A stretch of 64,000 nt of DNA from Prolixibacteraceae bacterium (GTDB lineage Bacteria > Bacteroidota > Bacteroidia > Bacteroidales > Prolixibacteraceae), in the NCBI GenBank assembly GCA_009773765.1, contig WTWZ01000002.1, forward strand, positions 124,001-188,000, written 5' to 3'. Every line of letters starts with the position of its first letter. The stretch's first letter is position 1. A model generated the notes under the pieces. That model was not told the DNA's origin, ran no database searches, and was given only the letters and a program-made list of their open reading frames with translations. The position numbers and the translations under genes were made by a program. Positions 57,344 to 64,000 of the stretch are shown one piece after another.

Positions 57344-57819
57344 TTAGGTATAGTTTTTTATCATTTTTTTAATCGCTGATTTTAATCCCCAATGGGCAAT
57401 TATCCTTGTTAAAAGGTTTCCTCCAAAAATAACAATAAAGAATACCCAGATTATATCAACATCTCCTTTGTCAAACGTTGAATATCTCGACTCTGCTAAT
57501 AATATAAATAGTAAAAACGGTATGGCAATTAAAAATACCATCCAGTTTCCATTTATAATAATCAGTTCCTCATTCTTGTCTTTTATTTTAATGACCCCAC
57601 TAACTAAAAAAGAACGAGCATTAAAAGAATGCCAACCATCTGCTTTATGAAATACAATTTTATCTTCTTTCCTAATTAATATAGCGAATTCTTTTTCTTC
57701 TAACCATTTTTGTATTACATCCAAAATGTCAGTGGATGTCAAGTCCTTAAGTTCTTCTTTTCTAAATCTTGTTTTAAATTGTATTGGTAACATTTGTCTT
57801 TTTCAAAATTATACCTAAC
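57343..57819. repeat. Inverted GTTAGGTATA / TATACCTAAC pair bounding one gene
   Basis: GTTAGGTATA (57343-57352) and its exact complement TATACCTAAC (57810-57819) enclose the small membrane-protein gene. GTTAGGT and ACCTAAC fit the integron core-site forms GTTRRRY and RYYYAAC. Confidence 0.85.
57344..57793 (-). CDS. Small membrane protein, possible integron-type cassette gene
   Basis: A 149-aa protein with a soluble N-terminal half (about 1-78) and two TM segments (about 82-103 and 112-133). No family is recognised. Its coding sequence is more AT-rich than the neighbours, the stop is inside one bounding repeat, and the start lies 17 nt from the other. This tight fit of a single ORF between complementary core-site-like motifs suggests it moved as a unit. 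Confidence 0.65.
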   Translation of the reverse strand: MLPIQFKTRFRKEELKDLTSTDILDVIQKWLEEKEFAILIRKEDKIVFHKADGWHSFNARSFLVSGVIKIKDKNEELIIINGNWMVFLIAIPFLLFILLAESRYSTFDKGDVDIIWVFFIVIFGGNLLTRIIAHWGLKSAIKKMIKNYT

Positions 57820-57831
57820 GATCGGCTAAAA

Positions 57832-58473
57832 TCAGATTTTCAAAATATTTTTTGTAACGAGTTGTTTCAAATCATCAATTACCATTCCTCCTGTTTTCCG
57901 CAGTCTTTCAACAGATTGATGACCATCGGCAATTAAAATACATCTGATTCCAAGTTCTGTTGCAACTTCAAAATCGTGAATTGTATCTCCAATCATCCAT
58001 GTTTTTTCCGTATCAATCTTAAAATCACGAATAAGCTGACTTCCCTGATCTACTTTTGAAACTGCATAATGATCTTTCAGCCCTGCAACTCCTTCAAAAA
58101 AATGCGGAATTCCTTTCAATTCCAATGTTTCTTCAAGCATTTCGTGTTCCATTGCCGAAAGCACAAATTGCCGTATTCCTTTTTCGCGGAAATGGGCAAG
58201 CACTTCAACCGCATTTTTTTGAAGCGAACAGCTATCAAATCCGGCAAAATATAAATCAATATATTGGTGGGCCGGAACCGAAAAATCCTCCGCTTCGAAA
58301 TCGAACCCAAGTGTTTTATAATATTCTTTAACAGGAAATGAAAAAACCTCTTTGTATTTTTCTGTATCTATTTGAGTAAGATTCCTGTTTTTCAGTAGCG
58401 AATTAATGGAACTGATGCAAAGTGCAACATCGTTTAACAACGTACCATTCCAGTCCCAGATTATGGAGTTCAT
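57832..58473 (-). CDS. HAD-superfamily phosphatase
   Basis: A 213-aa protein with the HAD motif I IIWDWNGTLLND, motif II VLSAME, and motifs III/IV KTWMIGDTIHDFE. The middle part is a helical cap (about 20-80). It resembles phosphoglycolate phosphatase-like enzymes; no substrate can be fixed. Its ATG at 58473 is adjacent to the acyltransferase stop at 58474. Confidence 0.88.
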   Translation of the reverse strand: MNSIIWDWNGTLLNDVALCISSINSLLKNRNLTQIDTEKYKEVFSFPVKEYYKTLGFDFEAEDFSVPAHQYIDLYFAGFDSCSLQKNAVEVLAHFREKGIRQFVLSAMEHEMLEETLELKGIPHFFEGVAGLKDHYAVSKVDQGSQLIRDFKIDTEKTWMIGDTIHDFEVATELGIRCILIADGHQSVERLRKTGGMVIDDLKQLVTKNILKI

Positions 58474-59631
58474 TTAAATTTTGTTGGTTTTCAGTTTGTT
58501 AATTACCGGGTTGGCATACAACCGTAAAAATCTCTCCTGTATGTCGGTGATTGGATAATCGATGTTAACCATGGCCTGTTCAACCATTATTTCAAATTTC
58601 TTTGCTTCGGAGTGGGTGTATTTACTTTTAAACCGGTGTTCCTGCATCAGCATATCGTAAGCAATATAATTGTTGGGCCAAAGTTTGTAATTCGAATAAA
58701 TCTGATGATCAATCTTTTCAGCAATTTCCTGCGCAATTTTATTTTGCTGTTCTTTCGATTTTGAATTTGCATCATCAAAATCAACTTCAATTGGTTTACC
58801 AAACGAAAAACGTATTCTTCCTTTCGGGTTAAACATCCCCATCGACATGCTTTTCAGGTCGTCTTTGCTTGTTTTTTTCTGGCCGTAATGTTCCTTTTTT
58901 ATCAGTTCTTTTATTTTTGCCAGTCCGCAGGGCTCAATTTCGTATGAAATGGAAACCGGAACAATGTTTAGTTCTTTGTAGCCTTCAGTGATGCCTTTGT
59001 TATTGCTCATATTCAGCATTTTCAGAACGCTTACCTGCGTTTTGTCATTACCGTCTTTAGTTCGTCCTTCGCGCTGTGCAATCCAAACCGAAAGATTATC
59101 CCCGACTATTGATTTGCGGATGAAATGCGAAACTTTCGTTGATGCTTCCATCAGTTCGCGGGGAGGTAAGTTGCGCTTGATTATAAAAGCCCGGTTTAGT
59201 TTTACAGCATGTTCAATCCAGTTATATAAAAGTAAATTGTTCCCAATCGCAATGAGTGTGGTATTCATCCCTTTTTCAAAAATCAGAAAATTCAGTAACG
59301 CCGCATCCAAAACAATATCCCGATGGTTCGATATAAAAAGGTAGGGTTTCTTTTTATCCAGATTTTCAATGCCTGAACAGCTTAACCCACCGGATGATTT
59401 ATTAATAACAGTCCCAAGTAAATCATAAACAAAGGTTCCCTGCAACTGTTTGGTATTGCGTATCATTCTGAGTTGCAGTTTCACCATTTCCACTACTGGC
59501 CTGAACTTAAAAACGTGTGCAAGGACCTCGTCGAAAACCGGATCTTTCAGCATCACCGCAATTTTCGATTTTACCTCTTTATCGGTGTACGGGCGAATAT
59601 CATCAAAATCAAAATCGGGCATATTTGACAT
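58474..59631 (-). CDS. 1-acylglycerol-3-phosphate acyltransferase-like (PlsC/PlsB-type)
   Basis: Starting at ATG 59631 (MSNMPDFDFDD) the product is 385 aa. FISNHRDIVLDAAL contains the catalytic His with Asp; the spacing is HRDIVLD rather than the standard HxxxxD, a form I associate with the Bacteroidota branch. AFIIKRNLPPRE and WIAQREGRTKDG are the following acyltransferase blocks. It probably acylates a glycerophosphate at the membrane, but the substrate is uncertain. Forms a tight pair with the downstream HAD gene. Confidence 0.8.
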   Translation of the reverse strand: MSNMPDFDFDDIRPYTDKEVKSKIAVMLKDPVFDEVLAHVFKFRPVVEMVKLQLRMIRNTKQLQGTFVYDLLGTVINKSSGGLSCSGIENLDKKKPYLFISNHRDIVLDAALLNFLIFEKGMNTTLIAIGNNLLLYNWIEHAVKLNRAFIIKRNLPPRELMEASTKVSHFIRKSIVGDNLSVWIAQREGRTKDGNDKTQVSVLKMLNMSNNKGITEGYKELNIVPVSISYEIEPCGLAKIKELIKKEHYGQKKTSKDDLKSMSMGMFNPKGRIRFSFGKPIEVDFDDANSKSKEQQNKIAQEIAEKIDHQIYSNYKLWPNNYIAYDMLMQEHRFKSKYTHSEAKKFEIMVEQAMVNIDYPITDIQERFLRLYANPVINKLKTNKI

Positions 59632-59674
59632 GGTTGCGTTTTTATAAAAACTCAGCAAAGTAATACATTCAATT

Positions 59675-61714
59675 TTATATTTTCAATCGTAACTGAAATT
59701 TTAACTCGGTTTTGTTGTTCCCCTCGATTTCATTATAGCCCGAACTGATTGCACCGCTGCCGTTCCAGAGCGTGTTGCCTATTTTAAACCAGCAATCGAG
59801 ATTTTTGGCAATTTTATAATTCAGGTTGATATAAGTCCTGAAGCCATTTCCGTAATATGCCGGAATTGAAAAAGTATAAAGCAAATCGTTTTCGTATGCG
59901 TAAATTCTCGAATTATAACTGTCTGTATTGAACCAGGCAATCCTTGCTGATATGTTCACGGGGATTTTTAACGGTTTATATTGAATATCCTGAAAAACCA
60001 TTAATCCGTATTCTTTTCCCAGTCCTTTGTATAAAGCATGTTCAATGCGGGTTTTCAAAATAATTTTTTCGTTGTATTTATGATAGAAATGCAACCGTAA
60101 TTTTTGGGTTTTTCCGGGCAGGTTAACGTATCGTTCTTCCTGGGTAAATTTCAATTCCTTTTCTTCGTTTTTAAACCTTATGTAAAATTCTGTTTTTCGC
60201 GACAGCACAACATCGGCTTGTGCCAGAACGTCCCACCCGGCTGAAGGGGCTGCAGTTGAATAATTTATCCAATGCGACTGGTAATAGTCAGAATAGGCAG
60301 AAAGGGCAACAAATTTTACTGGCAAAACCTTGATGCCGAAATACATTCCCGTTTCGTTGTTGATATTACTTCCTTCGGAAAAGGTATTCGCCCAGGGCGC
60401 CTGGTAGTTTTTATCGAAGTGGCGCAGCAAAGCCGAGAAACTTAACTGGTCGTTCAGATTGATTATTGCACCCTGCACAAATGCCTTTCCTTTCGATTTT
60501 GAAACGGCGCCTTCGCCAAACAACTGGTATTTTCCCTTGTTAAAACTATAGTCGATGCCGCCCGTTATGTTTTCTGTTCCGCTAAACCGGAACTGGTTGT
60601 ACAACTGGCTGGCTGGGAAAAGTGGCAAATTAAACTGTTGACGAATCAGGGTTGCCCCGATTTTAAGGTGACTGAAATTCCACGAAAAGAGTCCGCCGTA
60701 ATTGGTATTCCTAACTGCATTTTTATCCGCAATTTCGCTTTTTGTGCGGTGATAACCCGATGTTTGCAGGCTGGTGATAAAATAGCCGGACGAATCGTTT
60801 CCCTCCACATTTCCGTCGTGGTTTTTTTGCGAATAAAAAAAGCCCAGCCTGGCTTTTCCAAATTTTAGTGTTGTGGCCGCGCCCCTGAAAAACAGGTTTT
60901 CCTCAACGGCGGTTGAAGGGCGGATTCCCTGGTTGGTTTTCGAAATTCCCAGTACATTTTCCGATTTACCCGAAGTGTAGCCCTGCCATAAAACCAATCC
61001 CTGACCGGCACGTACCAGAAAATCGCCAACCGAAATGTTTTCAAAAGTAGAATTGATATTCAGCGAAACATGGGCTGAGTAAAAATCGAATCCCTGTTTG
61101 TTTGAATTCTTAAAAAACGATTCTCCCGGGTCTTTCTCGGCTGTTATTCCCGCCGAAAACTGGTCGCGCGCCTCGTAACGGTAACGTGTGTAATAACGGT
61201 ACTGATTGCCTTCATAAGGTTTCGTTCCATCTTCCCTTGATTGGTAGCCACTGGCTTTCTGAACCGTTCCAAGAGTTCTCAGTAAAAGCTGATTTTTACC
61301 ATATTGAAATGCTTCAGTAAATTTCTTTGATTCTTCCGTTGGGCCAAACCAGATAAAAGGTTCTATTTTCTGCAATAAACCAGTGGTAAAACCATTAATG
61401 GAATTCAGTTCGAAAATGGAATAAGCCGGGCCGTAATCACTTAGGTATTCGAGCAGTTTGCTGATTTGAACATCGTTTAAAACATACAGCCGCGAAAGTT
61501 CGGAAGCCGAAGTGGCGTTAATGTTGACGGGATTTTCCAGAAATCCTTCAAGGTCTTCAATAATCAGTGCAACATCGGTTTGCCCGTCAATATTATCTAA
61601 ATGAGATTCAATTACCGATTCGATTAATCTTGCAGGATCAGTTTCCTGGGCTGCTGACATAAAGGAAATTGCCACAAACAGGATCATCAATATTTTGTGT
61701 GCTATTTTCATCAT
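59675..61714 (-). CDS. Helix-hairpin-helix protein with outer-membrane beta-barrel
   Basis: A 679-aa protein with a signal peptide (ends near SAAQ), an HhH-like region (about 48-115, NPVNINATSASELSRL, NSINGFTTGLLQKIEPFIW), and then a long beta-barrel of aromatic-rich strands ending in a terminal KLKI-like strand. The combination is common in Bacteroidota and is of unknown function, sometimes called ComEA-related. Overlaps the following gene's stop by 4 nt, so cotranscribed. Confidence 0.8.
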   Translation of the reverse strand: MMKIAHKILMILFVAISFMSAAQETDPARLIESVIESHLDNIDGQTDVALIIEDLEGFLENPVNINATSASELSRLYVLNDVQISKLLEYLSDYGPAYSIFELNSINGFTTGLLQKIEPFIWFGPTEESKKFTEAFQYGKNQLLLRTLGTVQKASGYQSREDGTKPYEGNQYRYYTRYRYEARDQFSAGITAEKDPGESFFKNSNKQGFDFYSAHVSLNINSTFENISVGDFLVRAGQGLVLWQGYTSGKSENVLGISKTNQGIRPSTAVEENLFFRGAATTLKFGKARLGFFYSQKNHDGNVEGNDSSGYFITSLQTSGYHRTKSEIADKNAVRNTNYGGLFSWNFSHLKIGATLIRQQFNLPLFPASQLYNQFRFSGTENITGGIDYSFNKGKYQLFGEGAVSKSKGKAFVQGAIINLNDQLSFSALLRHFDKNYQAPWANTFSEGSNINNETGMYFGIKVLPVKFVALSAYSDYYQSHWINYSTAAPSAGWDVLAQADVVLSRKTEFYIRFKNEEKELKFTQEERYVNLPGKTQKLRLHFYHKYNEKIILKTRIEHALYKGLGKEYGLMVFQDIQYKPLKIPVNISARIAWFNTDSYNSRIYAYENDLLYTFSIPAYYGNGFRTYINLNYKIAKNLDCWFKIGNTLWNGSGAISSGYNEIEGNNKTELKFQLRLKI

Positions 61715-62526
61715 AAATTAAACTGAATTGAAACGGAAGGTGTGAGCCCCAGGTTTCCGTGATAACTAAAACCAATATCCGTTGTAATTTTGCCCGTTTG
61801 AAAACCAATACCGGCGGTATAAGCCACCGGTTTGCCTGATACGCCAAATCGCAAGGCCAGATTTTTAACCGGGGAAAATTCAAGCCCCGACTTAAAAAGT
61901 ATAGGATTTTCGAAATTTTTTTCGGTTTCAAATATCAGCAGCACCATTTTGGGGAACTGATAATGTCCGCCAATCCTGAATACAGCAGGCATTTTCTGGA
62001 CTCCTTCCGGGGTTTTTATCCCTCCCTGTATCGGGTTGAAAACATGCGCTCCAAGAAACAGCCCATCGGTAGCTGCATAAACAATCCCTGCCCCGAAAGT
62101 TGCAAAACCGGCTGCACGTTCATTTTCGGGAAAACGATAAGATAAATATTCAAGCTGAACTGCAGCGCTGATTTTCTTTGTAAGCATTTTGGCAAAAGCC
62201 AGCCCAACTTTATGCTCTTTAAAGGTTCCCTTTCCAAACTGCGAAAAACTGGCGCCAAAGGTGCCGGCGCTTGCAGGAATTACCAATGAACCAGCAGTGT
62301 GCGAAAGTTCATCGACCATAAACCGCGATTCATAAAAAACGCCGCCCGAAAAACTTTCCAACCTGGCCAACCCTGCCTGGTTATGAAAAGTACTCCAGGC
62401 ATCGGAAACTGACACAAACGCATTGGAAAGCGAAAGCGCACGCGCCCCGGCAGGGTGGTTTTCGGCAGCAATCAGTTTGAAGGTTCCGGCAAAAAAAATT
62501 AATACAGTTAAAAAGGGCTTTTTCAT
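61711..62526 (-). CDS. PorV/PorQ-like outer-membrane protein
   Basis: A 271-aa protein with a signal peptide (ends near KLIAA). NHPAGARALSLSNAFVSVSD and AWSTFHNQAGLARLESFSGG resemble PorV/PorQ-type barrels of the type IX secretion machinery, and the C-terminal strand SVSIQFNL ends in an aromatic-type barrel signal. Whether it serves secretion or only folds similarly is not shown. It is the first gene of the pair with the HhH barrel protein. Confidence 0.78.
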   Translation of the reverse strand: MKKPFLTVLIFFAGTFKLIAAENHPAGARALSLSNAFVSVSDAWSTFHNQAGLARLESFSGGVFYESRFMVDELSHTAGSLVIPASAGTFGASFSQFGKGTFKEHKVGLAFAKMLTKKISAAVQLEYLSYRFPENERAAGFATFGAGIVYAATDGLFLGAHVFNPIQGGIKTPEGVQKMPAVFRIGGHYQFPKMVLLIFETEKNFENPILFKSGLEFSPVKNLALRFGVSGKPVAYTAGIGFQTGKITTDIGFSYHGNLGLTPSVSIQFNL

Positions 62527-62666
62527 ACTTAAAATAAATGAGGCGTAACTCCCAGTTTTGTATTTTTATTTTTAGTTAATAGAATAGTTTCGTTAATTTG
62601 TGCCTTTATTTTTTGAATTACGAAATTACAGCAATAAAAGAACTATTAAAAATCAAAAATTCTGGA

Positions 62667-63209
62667 ATGAGGCAGGTAAAAATCCACGATAAAACATTTG
62701 AATTATATATTCCTTACGAGAAAATTAAAGGAGTTGTTGAAAAAATGGCAGAGAAAATGAATGTTGTTTTTGAGGGCAAAAACCCGCTGTTTGTCTGCAT
62801 TCTGAATGGCTCGTTTATGTTTGCTGCCGAATTGTTTAAAAGAATTGATTTGATCCAGGCTGAAATCACTTTCGTAAAATTGGCTTCGTACCAGGGCGAC
62901 AAAACAACCGGCGAAGTGAAACAACTCATCGGGCTAAACGAAAATATTGAAGGCAGAACGGTTGTGATTTTGGAAGATATTGTGGATACCGGAATAACAA
63001 TAGAGAACATTCTGGAACAGTTGAAAAAACTAAATCCTGCCGAAATTAAAATTGCTACTTTACTTTTAAAACCCGCTGCATTGCAAAAAGATGTGCAGTT
63101 GGATTATGTTGGCCTGGAAATTCCGAACGATTTTATTGTTGGTTACGGATTGGATTACAATGGCCTTGGCCGCAACCTGATAAATATTTACTCAGTTATT
63201 AACAACTAA
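62667..63209 (+). CDS. hpt: Hypoxanthine phosphoribosyltransferase
   Basis: Starting at ATG 62667 the product is 180 aa, the family length. LEDIVDTGITIENIL is the PRPP-binding motif and FVGYGLDYNG-like residues (IVGYGLDYNGLGRN) lie in the C-terminal loop. It salvages hypoxanthine/guanine to IMP/GMP. An upstream start at 62598 would add 23 residues without family match. adk follows 14 nt later. Confidence 0.95.
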   Translation: MRQVKIHDKTFELYIPYEKIKGVVEKMAEKMNVVFEGKNPLFVCILNGSFMFAAELFKRIDLIQAEITFVKLASYQGDKTTGEVKQLIGLNENIEGRTVVILEDIVDTGITIENILEQLKKLNPAEIKIATLLLKPAALQKDVQLDYVGLEIPNDFIVGYGLDYNGLGRNLINIYSVINN

Positions 63210-63222
63210 AAAATCAGCTAAT

Positions 63223-63795
63223 ATGTTAAATCTTGTTTTATTTGGGCCTCCCGGGGCAGGGAAAGGCACACAGGCAGAGTTCCTGATTAAATCTTACGGT
63301 TTGGAACATCTGTCAACCGGCGATTTGTTGCGCAGCGAAATTGCCGCAGGCACCAAACTCGGGCTTGAAGCCAAAAGTTTTATGGAAAAAGGAGAATTGG
63401 TTCCCGATGAAGTTGTGATTGGAATGATAAAAACCAAACTCGAAAACAACAAAGCGGTAAAAGGTTTCATTTTTGACGGTTTTCCGCGCACTGTGGATCA
63501 GGCTAAGGCGCTGGACAATCTGCTGAATGAAAATGGTACGCCAATCTCGGGAATGTTAAGCCTGGAAGTGGACAAACAGGAGTTGATAAACAGGTTAATG
63601 AAACGTGGTGAAATATCGGGACGGCCTGACGATCAGGATCAATCGGTAATTGAAAACCGGATTAACGTTTACAACCAGAAAACTTTACCGCTGATTGAAT
63701 ATTACAAACCACAGGGCAAACATTTCGGTATAAACGGAATGGGAAGTATTGAAGATATTGCCGGAAGGTTGGAAGCTGTAATTACAAAACTGTAA
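63223..63795 (+). CDS. adk: Adenylate kinase, short-LID form
   Basis: A 190-aa enzyme with [12 protein letters not shown] (P-loop) and [12 protein letters not shown]. The LID region is short ([20 protein letters not shown]), as in the short bacterial form, without zinc cysteines. Converts ATP plus AMP to two ADP. Sits between hpt and obgE on the same strand. Confidence 0.97.
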   Translation: MLNLVLFGPPGAGKGTQAEFLIKSYGLEHLSTGDLLRSEIAAGTKLGLEAKSFMEKGELVPDEVVIGMIKTKLENNKAVKGFIFDGFPRTVDQAKALDNLLNENGTPISGMLSLEVDKQELINRLMKRGEISGRPDDQDQSVIENRINVYNQKTLPLIEYYKPQGKHFGINGMGSIEDIAGRLEAVITKL

Positions 63796-63802
63796 GAGAA
63801 AA

Positions 63803-64000
63803 ATGGCTGAATCGAATTTTGTTGATTACGTAAAGATTTATTGTAAATCGGGAAACGGAGGCGCCGGTTCAGCACATTTACGAAGAGAAAAGTTTGTGGC
63901 CTATGGCGGCCCCGATGGAGGCGACGGCGGCCGGGGCGGGCACATTATTTTACGGGGCAACGAACAAATGTGGACTTTGCTCCATCTTAAATATCAAAAA
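63803..64000 (+). CDS. obgE: GTPase Obg, 3' part outside window
   Basis: The first 66 codons are visible from ATG 63803. They match the glycine-rich Obg domain: [36 protein letters not shown]. Obg is a ribosome-associated GTPase in 50S assembly. The G domain lies beyond the window. It follows adk by 7 nt. Confidence 0.95.
   Translation, partial: MAESNFVDYVKIYCKSGNGGAGSAHLRREKFVAYGGPDGGDGGRGGHIILRGNEQMWTLLHLKYQK

Overview
The window looks like chromosome from an anaerobic member of the Bacteroidota, probably of the Marinilabiliales/Prolixibacteraceae type. Reasons: Bacteroidota-typical families (DUF4296, DUF3810, the PorV/PorQ-like barrel, split 5'-nucleotidase, LysRS with a C-terminal extension), several starts preceded by the Bacteroidota -7 motif TAnnTTTG, a hydrogenase maturase gene (hydF), and moderate G+C. 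No rRNA, tRNA or CRISPR was seen. Taxon placement is inference.

Layout. 1-8968 is mostly housekeeping and envelope: the end of a DUF3108 gene, efp, a Wzz/Wzy-like polysaccharide pair, tyrS, and an operon of a barrel-like protein, an M19 dipeptidase broken by a 19-bp tandem duplication, and cvpA. 9050-18969 is the accessory core: an XRE regulator, a PLD-nuclease/SNF2-helicase fusion, an Eco57I-like N6-adenine methyltransferase with an AT-rich specificity region, a four-helix-bundle protein, an unrecognised protein, a Bro-N/DinD-like protein carrying a 29-bp palindrome, and a metallo-beta-lactamase-fold gene that has lost its metal-binding centre. The first three are translationally packed and make a candidate restriction/phage-defence operon lacking a conventional endonuclease gene.

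19049-33631 is largely metabolic: an RfaE2-like adenylyltransferase, radA, an amidohydrolase, a radical SAM protein, penicillin acylase, an amino-sugar operon (ROK regulator, NagB-LmbE fusion, nagB) divergent from a PHP phosphodiesterase across a strong palindrome, a flavin reductase-like protein and a LolA-like protein. 33660-36839 is a scarred patch: a decayed IS1634-like transposase, an orphan truncated antitoxin, an intact cysteate synthase (possible sulfonolipid synthesis) and a PIN toxin with a probable 1-nt deletion. 36945-50246 holds a GH2 beta-galactosidase, hydF, a second PHP phosphodiesterase, a sugar epimerase-like protein, an amidase, a two-gene 5'-nucleotidase and lnt.

50298-57819 carries three toxin-antitoxin-like pairs, YitT, lysS, recJ, and a small membrane-protein gene bounded by integron-core-like inverted motifs. 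57832-64000 returns to core genes: HAD phosphatase, acyltransferase, two outer-membrane proteins, hpt, adk and the start of obgE.

Overall, a stable core is interrupted by a defence island and several small mobile or decaying loci.
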